Part shown: positions 9,883-19,527 of the stretch, piece after piece
How the letters are laid out: the number at the start of each line of letters is the position of its first letter
How positions within the stretch are numbered: position 1 is the stretch's first letter
NCBI RefSeq assembly: GCF_014696315.1
Contig: NZ_JACJPX010000038.1
Location: 1-64,000 of the forward strand
DNA length: 64,000 bases
DNA from: Calothrix membranacea FACHB-236
GTDB lineage: Bacteria; Cyanobacteriota; Cyanobacteriia; Cyanobacteriales; Nostocaceae
Reading direction: 5' to 3'
Made by a program: the position numbers and the translations under genes
Notes under the pieces: model-generated
The model's input: the letters and a program-made list of their open reading frames with translations, nothing else
The model's database searches: none
Told to the model about the DNA's origin: nothing

Positions 9883-10677
9883 GGAGAGGTAACATTAGTA
9901 CCTACTCAAAAAGTTCTGGATTTTCCCATTACTGCATTAACTTTTGAAAATCAAATACAAACAATAATGAAGTGGGCGATCGCCCACGAGAGTAGAACAG
10001 TCTGCGTAGCCAATGTACATATGCTCATGGAGGGTCATTGGAATCCAGAGTTTGCTAATGTATTAAAAAATGCAGATGTCGTCACTCCTGATGGGATGCC
10101 TTTAGTCTGGATGATGCGGCGGATGGGAGCGCACTCCCAAGATCGCGTAGCAGGAATGGATATCTTACAAGGATTATGCCAGCTAGCTCAAACACAAAAT
10201 ATCAGTGTTTACTTTTTGGGTTCCCAAACAGAAATCCTGGCAAGAATGCGGAAAAGGCTGGATCAAGAATTTCCTCACCTGAAAATAGCAGCAATGGAAC
10301 CCTTACCTTTCCGTCCTCTGACAGAAACTGAAGACGCAGATTTGATCAATAAAATCAATAAAAGTGGTGCTGGTCTAGTATTTGTATCTTTAGGATGTCC
10401 AAAACAAGAAAACTGGATGGCTCAGCACAAAGGTAAAATCCAAGCTGTAATGATTGGAGTCGGTGGAGTTTTTCCAGTTTACGCAGGTATCCATAAGCGA
10501 GCACCACGTATGGTTAGAGAATTAGGCTTTGAGTGGCTTTATCGCTGGATTCAAGAACCGCGTCGTCTCTGGAGCCGTTATATGACAACAATTCCACCAT
10601 TTATGTGGCTAGCCACAAAACAGTTACTCTCATCCAGCCGTCTTGCAGAAGTCTTCCTTCAAGGAAGCGGAGATTGA
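9880..10677 (+). CDS. WecG/TagA/CpsF family glycosyltransferase
   Basis: GT26 enzyme that adds the second sugar (typically N-acetylmannosamine or its uronic acid) to a lipid-linked sugar at the inner face of the plasma membrane. Family signatures are present: VANVHM, TPDGMPLVW (Asp at about 71), VYFLGSQ, FVSLGCPKQENWM and AGIHKRAPRMVRELGFEWLYR. Start ATG 9880 (265 aa) is chosen because AGGAGG at 9869-9874 lies 5 bases before it; the in-frame TTG at 9862 lies upstream of that site. First gene of the polysaccharide cluster. The initiating phosphosugar transferase it would need is not in the window. Confidence 0.9.
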   Translation: MGEVTLVPTQKVLDFPITALTFENQIQTIMKWAIAHESRTVCVANVHMLMEGHWNPEFANVLKNADVVTPDGMPLVWMMRRMGAHSQDRVAGMDILQGLCQLAQTQNISVYFLGSQTEILARMRKRLDQEFPHLKIAAMEPLPFRPLTETEDADLINKINKSGAGLVFVSLGCPKQENWMAQHKGKIQAVMIGVGGVFPVYAGIHKRAPRMVRELGFEWLYRWIQEPRRLWSRYMTTIPPFMWLATKQLLSSSRLAEVFLQGSGD

Positions 10678-10853
10678 ACGACCTAAAATTTGAGAATTTT
10701 CAGATGTAATCAAAATAGAAAACTGTAGCTGAGGTGTATTCCACAATTGGTAAACACCACTAACAGCTATGTTCAATTGGTATGAATATTGAAAGACAAA
10801 TACTAATTTTGGACTCAGGGAAGTGACAATCATCTTCAACCTAACCTAGATTC

Positions 10854-12359
10854 ATGAAAAATCTTTCTTCTAATGAAAAGCAACAACAGTACTTTAATAC
10901 CGATCATCTCAAAGCCGATCTAAAAGGTCGCTCTGTGCGGGGTGGTGCAATCACAATGGTTGCTCAAATTGCCAAGTTTGGCTTGACTTTAGTATCTAAC
11001 GTAGTTTTAGCCAGATTGCTGACACCGCAAGATTATGGTTTGGTCGGAATGGTGACTGCTGTTACAGGGTTTGTTACCTTGTTCAAAGATTTGGGATTGT
11101 CAATGGCGACTGTCCAAAAGGAAGAGATTAATCATGAGCAGGTCAGTACTCTATTTTGGGTAAATGTAGGTTTGAGTGTTGTCACAGCTTTAATCACAGT
11201 TGCGATCACGCCTGCAATTGCTGAGTTTTATCATGAACCTCGTTTGATATGGATTACCTTGGTTTTGGCAAGTGGATTCATTATTAGTGGATTAGGTGTT
11301 CAACACTCAGCTTTGCTCAATCGCCAAATGCAGTACAAAGTGCTGATGTTTAACGATGTTCTTGCTACGTTTCTCAGCATAGTAGCTGCGATCATTGCAG
11401 CTTTTTATGGATTGGGTTATTGGGCATTAGTTATTATGCCTCTGGTAAGTGGAGTTATTAGTACTGTAGGACTGTGGATAGCCTGTGCTTGGCGTCCTGG
11501 CTTGACTGCAAGGTTAGTGGGTGTAGGCTCAATGTTAGCTTTTGGTGGACACTTAACAGCTTTTAGTACAGTGAACTATTTTGCCCGAAACTTAGACAAT
11601 GTACTAATTGGACGTTCTTGGGGTGCTCAACAGTTAGGTTTATACGCTAAAGCTTATCAATTATTACTTCTACCCCTTAACCAAATTAATGCACCTATTA
11701 CTCGTGTTGCTATTCCTAGCTTAAGTAGATTGCAACAGGAACCAGAAAAATTTAGATATTACTACCTAAAAGCTTTATCAATAGTTGCTTTTCTGACTAT
11801 GCCTACAATTACTTTTATGATTGTGGCTGCAGAGGAAATTATTGGAACCCTACTTGGCTCTCAATGGCAAGGTGCTGTCGCTATCTTTAGATTGTTAAGT
11901 ATTTCTGCACTAGTTCAGCCTATTTGCAATACGACTGGTTGGCTTTTCATTTCCCGGGGAAAAACTCAGCAGATGTTTAAGTGGGGTTTATTCTCCTCAT
12001 CCTTAATTGTGGCATCATTCTTTATCGGTTTACCTTTTCAAGCTTACGGAGTTGCTTTATCTTATACGATTGCAATGTTTTTACAAGCTGCTCCATGCAT
12101 TTACTATGCAACAAGAGGTACATCTATTAGTTTCTTTGATGTCTTAAAAGCTGTAAAGCAAATATTTATTTCCTCTGTAATATCTAGTGCATTATTATGT
12201 GCAATCAAAATTGCCATCATATCAAGCATACCAATGTGGATAGGGTTAATTATTTATGCTCTTGTAATGAGTTTAGTATATGTTCTATTAATGTTTTATA
12301 TATTCCGTCAAAAGGATTTATACTTGGGCGTATTAAGGGAATTTAAAAAGCAAAAATGA
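10854..12359 (+). CDS. Wzx-like lipid-linked oligosaccharide flippase
   Basis: A 501-residue polytopic membrane protein of the MOP/MATE superfamily (polysaccharide biosynthesis protein, WzxC-like). After a short cytosolic start the segment LKGRSVRGGAITMVAQIAKFG is typical of the first helix region. I count roughly 12 to 14 hydrophobic segments over the full length. It would flip undecaprenyl-linked repeat units across the plasma membrane. Comes 176 bp after the WecG-like gene. From here to about 17.27 kb there is no HIP1 site. Confidence 0.87.
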   Translation: MKNLSSNEKQQQYFNTDHLKADLKGRSVRGGAITMVAQIAKFGLTLVSNVVLARLLTPQDYGLVGMVTAVTGFVTLFKDLGLSMATVQKEEINHEQVSTLFWVNVGLSVVTALITVAITPAIAEFYHEPRLIWITLVLASGFIISGLGVQHSALLNRQMQYKVLMFNDVLATFLSIVAAIIAAFYGLGYWALVIMPLVSGVISTVGLWIACAWRPGLTARLVGVGSMLAFGGHLTAFSTVNYFARNLDNVLIGRSWGAQQLGLYAKAYQLLLLPLNQINAPITRVAIPSLSRLQQEPEKFRYYYLKALSIVAFLTMPTITFMIVAAEEIIGTLLGSQWQGAVAIFRLLSISALVQPICNTTGWLFISRGKTQQMFKWGLFSSSLIVASFFIGLPFQAYGVALSYTIAMFLQAAPCIYYATRGTSISFFDVLKAVKQIFISSVISSALLCAIKIAIISSIPMWIGLIIYALVMSLVYVLLMFYIFRQKDLYLGVLREFKKQK

Positions 12360-12561
12360 ATGTATTTATCTTTTAATTAGAGTAGTGCAAAATAAAACCT
12401 TTATATACTTTAAATAATTGAATAAATTGTAGACAACGAAGAATTTACCAAAATTTCAATAAATAATTTATATGATAAAATTTTTATACTTATGAAGTGA
12501 ATCAGTCTGCATCAAAAAACATAGTAATCTCTTAATATTAGAAAAAGTAATTCTCAGACCT

Positions 12562-13689
12562 ATGAATAAATCACTTGCCATAGCAGCTCCTCACATTGGT
12601 ACTCGCTCAGAAACTTTTATCAAGCGGCATATGGAAGATCTATATCCAGGTAAAACAGTAGTAATAGCAAATAATGATGCTAAACCTTATGCAGGATATT
12701 GGAGTGTTGATTGTCCGAAATTAGTAGTTGGTGATCTATATAATTACAACCCTCATATAAGTATTAAGAAATTGGTACGTACATCTGCTGCCAAATGTGC
12801 TGTACAACATTTTCTTAAAAAACATAAAGTCAAAGTAATTTTGGGTGAATACCTAAATTATTCTTTTGGTTTTTTTCAAGTAGCCCAAAAATTAGGAATT
12901 CCCTATTTTGCCCATGCACATGGTAAAGATGTTTCAGAAATGTTAAGCGATCCATCCTGGCAAAAAGAATATTTACATTACAAACAAGCAGCAGGAATCA
13001 TTACTATAAATCAGGTAAGTAGGGCAAAACTTATAGATTTAGGCTTAGACCCTGAGAAAGTACATGTTATTCCCTGTGGTGTAGATGTACCAGATGAGCC
13101 TCTAATAAGATCAAAAAACGAGATAATCCGTTGTTTAGCTGTAGGTCGCATGGTACCAAAGAAAGCACCCATTTTACTTTTAGAAGCTTTCCGTCAAGCA
13201 GTGCAAGTATACCCAAATTTGCACCTAGATTACATTGGTACGGGAGAGATGTTACCTGCAGTGAGACAATTTATCCAGGGATTAAATCTTGCTGAGAAAG
13301 TGACCTTGCATGGAGGTCAACCAAATGAATTTGTTCAGCAGTACATAAAACAAGCAGACATTTTTCTACAGCACAGTATAGTTGACCCAGACACTGGAGA
13401 TGAAGAAGGTTTACCAGTATCCATTTTAGAAGCAATGGCCTGTGGGCTGCCTGTTGTTGCCACTAGCCATGCAGGGATTCCTGAGGCTGTTGTAGATCAA
13501 AAGTCAGGCTTTTTGGTAAGTGAAGGAGATTGCCTGGATATGGCACAGAAAATTGTATTACTGGCACAAGATGCCAATTTGCGCTCAAAAATGGGCTTTG
13601 CTGGGTGGCAAAGAGCGAAAGAGTTATTTACATGGGAAAGAGAAAAAAATAGTCTGTTAAAAGTAATGAAATTGTCTATAGAAGGATAA
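12562..13689 (+). CDS. Glycosyltransferase family 4 (GT-B)
   Basis: A 375-residue GT-B enzyme, likely adding a sugar to the lipid-linked repeat unit. The C-terminal nucleotide-sugar domain starts near LAVGRMVPKKAP (192-203) and has the EX7E motif E282/E290 in EEGLPVSILEAMACGLPVV. The N-terminal half has GKDVSEML after HAH (118-120), common in this family. ATG 12562 begins MNKSLAIAAPHIG. Very AT-rich and HIP1-free, like its neighbours. Donor and acceptor are unknown. Confidence 0.87.
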   Translation: MNKSLAIAAPHIGTRSETFIKRHMEDLYPGKTVVIANNDAKPYAGYWSVDCPKLVVGDLYNYNPHISIKKLVRTSAAKCAVQHFLKKHKVKVILGEYLNYSFGFFQVAQKLGIPYFAHAHGKDVSEMLSDPSWQKEYLHYKQAAGIITINQVSRAKLIDLGLDPEKVHVIPCGVDVPDEPLIRSKNEIIRCLAVGRMVPKKAPILLLEAFRQAVQVYPNLHLDYIGTGEMLPAVRQFIQGLNLAEKVTLHGGQPNEFVQQYIKQADIFLQHSIVDPDTGDEEGLPVSILEAMACGLPVVATSHAGIPEAVVDQKSGFLVSEGDCLDMAQKIVLLAQDANLRSKMGFAGWQRAKELFTWEREKNSLLKVMKLSIEG

Positions 13690-13728
13690 TATTTTTCATC
13701 TAAATGCACTGAATTATTAGTAATAAAA

Positions 13729-14976
13729 ATGCGCCTAATTCGTCTTACTACTCACTATCCTGCCTACATCAAGCAGTTCTACGATCAACGTCTAGATCTG
13801 AAAAATAAGTCTTACATCATACAGTACCAAGAACTTATGGCTGACTGTTATATGTGGGCAGATTTTTGGACTCATGCCCTTGGTAAATTGGGATATGAAG
13901 TATGGGAAAATGTTGCTAATGCAGAACCAATGCAAAAAGCTTGGGCCAGAGAGAATGGAGTAAGTTATAACCAAAAAACTTGGTTAACTGATATCCAACT
14001 TGCTCAAGTAAAGCACTTTCAACCAGATATAATTTTTATATTTGATTATAATAGCTTTTCTGCTGAATTTCTGAGATTTCTTCGTCGTGAGTGTCCTAAT
14101 ATTAAACTTGTGATTGGGTGGTGCGGTGCGCCTCCATATGGTAAGATGGATGTTTTTAAAGAATTTGATTTAGTACTCTCAAATATTCCTATTTTGGTGG
14201 AACAGTTTCGTAATTCTGGACATCATTCGGAATATATGTGTCATGCTTTTGAACCTAGAATTTTAGATAAAATAGACAAAATCCCTCAGCAAAAAATAGA
14301 TTTTTCATTTATTGGATCTGTTGTCAAACGTAAAGGTTTGCATAACCAAAGAGAGAAACTCTTAAACACCTTAGTTGCACACACTAACTTACAAATTTGG
14401 GCAAATATTTCTCAACCTTCAAAAGTACAAAAAGTATTACTCCCTTTAAAGCAAGAATTATACGATTTCATTCAGTCTACAAAACATATATCGGGACTTA
14501 ACTCTCTATATCAGTCTATACCAAAAATCAAAGCTTACTGTCACGAATCAAATCGCCCTAGCCTATCTCACTATGTCGATCCGAGTATTGCATATCGCTC
14601 ACATCCATCTATTTTTGGTGTATCAATGTACCAAAAATTGTATGAGTCTAATGTAACACTTAATAACCATATTGATATATCTGCTAAGTTTGCATCTAAT
14701 ATGCGGATGTATGAAGCTACAGGGATAGGAACTTGCCTTTTAACTGATTGGCAAGATAACTTACACGAAATATTTGAACCAGATGTTGAAGTTGTAACTT
14801 ATCGTAATGCTGAAGAAGCAGTAGAAAAAATAAATTATCTTTTAGAACATGAGGATGAGCGTCAAAAAATTGCCTTAGCAGGCCAACGCCGAACTTTGCA
14901 ATCTCATACTTTTGAAATTCGCGCTCAACAACTGAGTGAATTCATTCAAAGCAGCTTACGCCTAGAAAGTATTTAA
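13729..14976 (+). CDS. CgeB-like glycosyltransferase
   Basis: A 415-residue protein that resembles CgeB/spore-protein type GT-B glycosyltransferases. It has an N-terminal Rossmann half (LAQVKHFQPDIIFIFDYNSF) and a C-terminal domain ending in MRMYEATGIGTCLLTDW followed by VVTYRNAEEAVEKINYLL, the usual acceptor/donor signature of this group. It lacks a standard EX7E motif. It begins 39 bp after the previous glycosyltransferase, so they are probably co-transcribed. Specific sugar unknown. Confidence 0.75.
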   Translation: MRLIRLTTHYPAYIKQFYDQRLDLKNKSYIIQYQELMADCYMWADFWTHALGKLGYEVWENVANAEPMQKAWARENGVSYNQKTWLTDIQLAQVKHFQPDIIFIFDYNSFSAEFLRFLRRECPNIKLVIGWCGAPPYGKMDVFKEFDLVLSNIPILVEQFRNSGHHSEYMCHAFEPRILDKIDKIPQQKIDFSFIGSVVKRKGLHNQREKLLNTLVAHTNLQIWANISQPSKVQKVLLPLKQELYDFIQSTKHISGLNSLYQSIPKIKAYCHESNRPSLSHYVDPSIAYRSHPSIFGVSMYQKLYESNVTLNNHIDISAKFASNMRMYEATGIGTCLLTDWQDNLHEIFEPDVEVVTYRNAEEAVEKINYLLEHEDERQKIALAGQRRTLQSHTFEIRAQQLSEFIQSSLRLESI

Positions 14977-15055
14977 ACTTCTTCTTAGTTCACAACTGGA
15001 GTTTTTTAAAATAGAACAGCGATAACTGTAAGATTGAAAAATCTAACCCAATAAA

Positions 15056-15085
15056 AAACTCTGTTTTTCAAAATCTACAGAGTTT
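15056..15085 (+). other. Intergenic hairpin within the polysaccharide cluster
   Basis: An 8-bp stem AAACTCTG (15056-15063) / CAGAGTTT (15078-15085) with a 14-base loop lies between two glycosyltransferase genes. The following T content is weak, so it may act as a partial terminator or an mRNA-processing site. Confidence 0.35.
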
Positions 15086-15134
15086 ATTAATACTTTTAAA
15101 GTAAAAAACAAATAGTATTTATCCGGTAAATAAA

Positions 15135-15968
15135 ATGATTAGCATTATTACCCCAGTTTATAACGGCGAACGATTCATTGAAACATGCATCAAAGTTGTA
15201 ATTGACCAAAGTTGTCCCGATATTGAACACATCATTGTAGATGGTGGCTCAAAAGACAGAACTGTAGAAATTATTAAACAATATGCAGAGAAATATTCAC
15301 ACATCCGATGGATTTCTGAAAAAGATCAAGGTCAGTCAGATGCAATGAATAAAGGTATTGCAATGGCTAAAGGAGAAATTATCAATTTTTTGAATGTAGA
15401 TGATTACTATGAACCTAATGTTTTAAATAAAGCATTAGAGCATTTTAAAAACCTCCCAGAACCAAGTTTCCTTGTAGCTAATTGTAATGTTTTAAATGAT
15501 GCTGGGGAACTTGAGCATGTTAATAAGCCTAAAAAAATGAAGTTATCTGAATTGCTTGTTGGCCCTTGGAAAAATCCTTTTCCAGTGAATCCTTCTGCAT
15601 ATTTTTATCATACTTCTATACATCAAAAAGTAGGTTTATATAATATTGAAGAACATTATGCAATGGACATTGATTTTATATTTAGAGCTGTGCAAGTAGC
15701 AACAATAAAATATGTCGATGAAACTTGGGGTAATCATTTAAGAATAGAAGGTACTAAGACTTTTAATGCAATGCAAAATAATCACACATTACCTCGCTTA
15801 TGTCGCTTACTCAAAGCTTATAGAAAAAATTTGCCCCCATTGCAACGGTTTCAAGTTGCAGTTGAGTATTCACTACTAAGAAATATGGAGAGGTTAAAGT
15901 ATATTTCAAAACATCCTGATGAGTTGGTCTGGAGAGTAAAAGCAAAGATGCTCAATAAAGCAACCTAG
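15135..15968 (+). CDS. Glycosyltransferase family 2 (GT-A)
   Basis: Inverting GT-A enzyme of 277 residues. The N-terminus shows ISIITPVYNGERFIETCI, then HIIVDGGSKDRTVEII and the metal-binding FLNVDDYYEP (D89, D90), the GT2 signature of WcaA/WcaE-like sugar transferases. The C-terminal part, from about 230, is basic and may contact the membrane. Part of the polysaccharide cluster, AT-rich and without HIP1. The sugar transferred is unknown. Confidence 0.87.
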   Translation: MISIITPVYNGERFIETCIKVVIDQSCPDIEHIIVDGGSKDRTVEIIKQYAEKYSHIRWISEKDQGQSDAMNKGIAMAKGEIINFLNVDDYYEPNVLNKALEHFKNLPEPSFLVANCNVLNDAGELEHVNKPKKMKLSELLVGPWKNPFPVNPSAYFYHTSIHQKVGLYNIEEHYAMDIDFIFRAVQVATIKYVDETWGNHLRIEGTKTFNAMQNNHTLPRLCRLLKAYRKNLPPLQRFQVAVEYSLLRNMERLKYISKHPDELVWRVKAKMLNKAT

Positions 15969-16063
15969 ATAAAATAAAAAAAGAAGGTGAAAACCCTAGA
16001 TTTATGATGGTGTTTCTTCTACTTTCTTGATTGTTTTGCGCTGAAATGAGAAAGGAGATGAAA

Positions 16064-17029
16064 ATGGATGCAAAACCGCTAGTCAGTATTATCATCAACA
16101 ACTATAACTATGCTCGCTTCTTATCCGATGCAATTGATAGCTCCTTGGCTCAAACATATCCCTATATCGAAGTGATAGTTGTTGATGATGGCTCAACAGA
16201 CAATTCAAGGGATATTATTGATGGCTATGACAATCAAATAGTCCGAGTATTTAAAGATAACGGTGGACAAGCATCGGCATTAAATGTAGGTTTTGCTGCA
16301 AGTCAAGGGGAGATCATTTGCTTACTTGATGCTGATGATATTTATTTGCCCGAGAAAGTTTCAGAAGTAGTTGATTTATTTAAAAATTATCAAAATATTG
16401 ATTGGGTTTTTCATGAATCTGTTTCACTGAACTCGGAAGATATAATTCACTACAATTTTAAAAATCAGGATAATTTAGCTCAAAATACTCAAAAAGATAT
16501 TCAAAAATTAGTACAGGAAATAGATTTTAGAAATAACATTCTCAATGCAGAACTACCTAAATTCGTACCTGCTACATCCAATCTATGCTTTTCTAGAAAA
16601 ATTGTCGATAAAATATTTCCACTACCGGAAATTAAAGGATTTTCTGGGACGGCTATTAGTGATCTTTATATCAAGTATTTAGCAATTGGTTTAGGCACGG
16701 GTTACGTATCGAAAAAAAAATTAGGAATTTTTAGATTACATAATAACATTTACTCGAATCCGGAAATTTCCATCAATAAAAAGAGGAAGATGTATGCCGA
16801 AATAAACATGATTACTGCTTATTGGATGCGAGTAAAGTTTCCAGCTTTTTCAAAACTTAGTAAAAAGCTTTTTTGTAAGGGATTAGCAAATTATTTAAGA
16901 ATTCAAGGTAGTGAGTATGAAGAAGTAATAAAAGATTATTTATCAACAGTTGGGTTTATAGAAAAAATTGAAATTACTTGGAAAACTTTTTACTACTTTA
17001 TCAAATTAGGTTTTGCAACTATGGTTTAG
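16064..17029 (+). CDS. Glycosyltransferase family 2 (GT-A)
   Basis: A 321-residue GT2 enzyme with LVSIIINNYNYARFL, VIVVDDGSTDNSRDII and the DxD-type CLLDADDIYL (about D89-D92). The start is ATG 16064 (MDAKPLVSII): AAGGAG at 16052-16057 is 6 bases upstream. ATG 16058 and 16046 or TTG 16031 in the same frame are less well placed. Follows the previous GT2 gene by 95 bp. AT-rich and HIP1-free; likely adds one sugar or branch of the repeat unit. Confidence 0.85.
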   Translation: MDAKPLVSIIINNYNYARFLSDAIDSSLAQTYPYIEVIVVDDGSTDNSRDIIDGYDNQIVRVFKDNGGQASALNVGFAASQGEIICLLDADDIYLPEKVSEVVDLFKNYQNIDWVFHESVSLNSEDIIHYNFKNQDNLAQNTQKDIQKLVQEIDFRNNILNAELPKFVPATSNLCFSRKIVDKIFPLPEIKGFSGTAISDLYIKYLAIGLGTGYVSKKKLGIFRLHNNIYSNPEISINKKRKMYAEINMITAYWMRVKFPAFSKLSKKLFCKGLANYLRIQGSEYEEVIKDYLSTVGFIEKIEITWKTFYYFIKLGFATMV

Positions 17030-17083
17030 AAGCAAAAAAATTTTGAATATTTTTGTTATGCAATTGCAATTTTTATTAATATC

Positions 17084-18328
17084 ATGTTCCAGCAAGATGC
17101 TCGCCGAATTCTACTGTTTGATTTATCTGTAGGTGGTCATCATCCCGCCTATATTCAGCATTTAATCCGCTACTGGGGTGAGCAAAAACTACCAGGACGC
17201 TTAGATATCGTTGTGATGCCGAAGTTCTTAGAACAACATCAGGATGTAGTAGAAATAGCACAAACAGACGGAAGCGATCGCATCAATTTCGTAACGATAA
17301 CTGAGGAGGAAGTAACTTGGCTAGGCCCTTGGACAACCTTTGCGCGAAAAAAGCTGCGCGCTTTACGTGAGTGGACTATATTAAATCGTTACGCCAAAGC
17401 TTTAGGCTCTACTGAATGCCTAATCATGTACTTTGATACCTTTCAATTCTCCACAGTGCTGCGTCGTCCACTCCCTTGTCCTTTTTCCGGCCTTTACTTC
17501 CGCGCCAGATTTCACTACGACGAATTCCCCGAATCTGTGCTTTCTTGGAAAGATAAAGTACGACACTGGCAAGAGCGTTTTCACATCTCTCAAGTTGTCG
17601 GCCATCCCCAATTAAAAACCCTGTTCTCTCTCGATCAGTTTGCTGTAAGATATCTCAACCAATTTCATAGCCCAGCCAAAGCAGTTTATTTGCCAGATCC
17701 AGTGCAGATTTACAGTAATAGTGAATCTAATTTGGATGAACTTAAAACTAGTTTGGGTATTGAAGCTCATCGGCAAATATTTCTCTTATTTGGTGTTTTA
17801 GATAGTCGCAAAGGCATTCATCAACTGCTAGAAGCAATATCTTTATTACCCGCAAATCTTTGCCAAAAGCTTTGTCTGCTGCTGGTGGGGCCCATAAAAG
17901 CGCAAGAAAAGCCAGAAATAAAGCAGAAAATTGAGCAGCTTTCTCAAATTCTTCCAATCCAAATTGTCGTTTATGACAAATTTGTCATTGACCGAGAAAA
18001 CCAACCTTACTTCCAGCTAGCTGATGTTGTATTGGCTCCCTATCAACGTCACGTTGGTACTAGTAGTATTTTAATTAGAGCCGCCGCCGCTCAAAAACCT
18101 GTCCTATGTTCTAATTATGGGTTAATGGGTGAATGGACAAGACATTATCAATTAGGTATTAACGTAGATTCAACTGTACCTGCGGAAATTGCTCAAGGCT
18201 TAACTAAATTCTTACTAGAATCACCAGAAAAATTTGGAGATCGCACTCTCGCCAAGTCTTTTGCTGCACAAAATTCGGCGGAAAATTATGCCCGCACGAT
18301 TTTCAATGATCTTTATCAAAAAAATTAG
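17084..18328 (+). CDS. GT-B glycosyltransferase, family 1/4-like
   Basis: A 414-residue protein with a GT-B layout: an N-terminal domain beginning ILLFDLSVGGHHPAYIQHL and a C-terminal domain from about 225 (FLLFGVLDSRKGIHQLL) with a degenerate donor-binding segment around VVLAPYQRHVGTSSILIRAAAAQKPVL. The classical EX7E glutamates are not obvious. Composition changes here: a HIP1 site returns at 17274-17281, unlike the preceding block. It ends 5 bp before the next gene, so these two are translationally linked. Donor unknown. Confidence 0.75.
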   Translation: MFQQDARRILLFDLSVGGHHPAYIQHLIRYWGEQKLPGRLDIVVMPKFLEQHQDVVEIAQTDGSDRINFVTITEEEVTWLGPWTTFARKKLRALREWTILNRYAKALGSTECLIMYFDTFQFSTVLRRPLPCPFSGLYFRARFHYDEFPESVLSWKDKVRHWQERFHISQVVGHPQLKTLFSLDQFAVRYLNQFHSPAKAVYLPDPVQIYSNSESNLDELKTSLGIEAHRQIFLLFGVLDSRKGIHQLLEAISLLPANLCQKLCLLLVGPIKAQEKPEIKQKIEQLSQILPIQIVVYDKFVIDRENQPYFQLADVVLAPYQRHVGTSSILIRAAAAQKPVLCSNYGLMGEWTRHYQLGINVDSTVPAEIAQGLTKFLLESPEKFGDRTLAKSFAAQNSAENYARTIFNDLYQKN

Positions 18329-18333
18329 TTTTA

Positions 18334-19491
18334 ATGATGAGTAATCTACGAATTGCTTGGCTGCTACCAACCAGCTTTTTTTACTGGCAACCTTCCTTAA
18401 GTAAGTTGACAGAATTATTTCCAGATACCACAGTATTTGCGACATTTTGGCCTGGACATGCCCAAGGATTTGACAACCATATTAAAGTCAAATTAGTGCA
18501 AAATCAAGATAATAAAATACCTAAGGCTAATCCTGTCTATAATAACAAAATCAAATTTTTACCCTGGAATATTATCGGGGAATTATTAGAATATAAACCT
18601 AATATTGTCTTTGCAAATTCCTTTGGTTTTTGGACAGTGCTGGCAATATTATTTAAATTTTGGGGGAATTGGCGAGTTGTTATCGCTTATGAGGGTAGTT
18701 CACCTAGTGTAGATTATCGTAATTCCCCAGCGCGATTACTAGTACGCAGAATCATGATCTGGTTAGCAGATGCTTGCATTACCAACAGCCAAGCAGGGAG
18801 GGAGTATTTAATAGAGGTGCTGGGGGCGAAAAAAGAGCGTGTTTTTGCCAAACCTTACGAAGTTCCCCACTCTATTACTTTAATGGCACAAAGCGAAGTA
18901 ATGGAGGTAGCCCAACTAGATCTGAAACAGCCAGTTTTTCTGTTCATCGGTCATATCGTTCCGAGAAAAGGGTTACATTTCTTACTGCAAGCCTGTGTGA
19001 TTTTGCAGAAACAAGGAATTGACAACTATACTCTGCTCTTGGTGGGGGATGGGCCACAAAGGGAAGAACTGCAAGCATTTAGTAAAAGTCATGGTATAGA
19101 AGAACGCATTCACTGGGCGGGACGTGTTGAGTATAGCCGCTTGGGTGCATACTTTCGCAAAGCTGATGTTTTTGTACTGCCGACCTTAGAAGATACTTGG
19201 GGAGTGGTAGTGCAAGAAGCGATGATCATGAATAAACCAGTCCTCTGCTCTAAGAAAGCTGGAGCATACGAGCTGATTACCGATAGCGAAAACGGCTATG
19301 TATTCGATCCAGAACAACCGGAAAAGTTAGCCGAAATTATGCGCCAGTTTATTAATAATCCTCACTTGAGTAGGGTAATGGGTGAAAAATCCCAGCAAGC
19401 GATCGCTAATTTCACACCCACAGTAGCCGGTAACTTTCTGGCACAAGTGGCTGAGTTCACTTGGGGCGATCGCACTGTCGTTTCTTCCTAA
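18334..19491 (+). CDS. Glycosyltransferase family 4 (GT-B)
   Basis: A 385-residue GT4 enzyme. The donor-binding half starts at VFLFIGHIVPRKGLHFLLQA and carries LLLVGDGPQREEL and DTWGVVVQEAMIMNKPVL, a D-x7-E version of the EX7E motif. Starts only 5 bp after the preceding gene (ATGATG at 18334). Contains HIP1 sites, as does most of the following part of the cluster. Likely adds a hexose or similar sugar to the repeat unit; specificity cannot be read from sequence. Confidence 0.85.
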   Translation: MMSNLRIAWLLPTSFFYWQPSLSKLTELFPDTTVFATFWPGHAQGFDNHIKVKLVQNQDNKIPKANPVYNNKIKFLPWNIIGELLEYKPNIVFANSFGFWTVLAILFKFWGNWRVVIAYEGSSPSVDYRNSPARLLVRRIMIWLADACITNSQAGREYLIEVLGAKKERVFAKPYEVPHSITLMAQSEVMEVAQLDLKQPVFLFIGHIVPRKGLHFLLQACVILQKQGIDNYTLLLVGDGPQREELQAFSKSHGIEERIHWAGRVEYSRLGAYFRKADVFVLPTLEDTWGVVVQEAMIMNKPVLCSKKAGAYELITDSENGYVFDPEQPEKLAEIMRQFINNPHLSRVMGEKSQQAIANFTPTVAGNFLAQVAEFTWGDRTVVSS

Positions 19492-19527
19492 TATTTGCAC
19501 AACTACTAACTCAAATGCTGCGATCGC

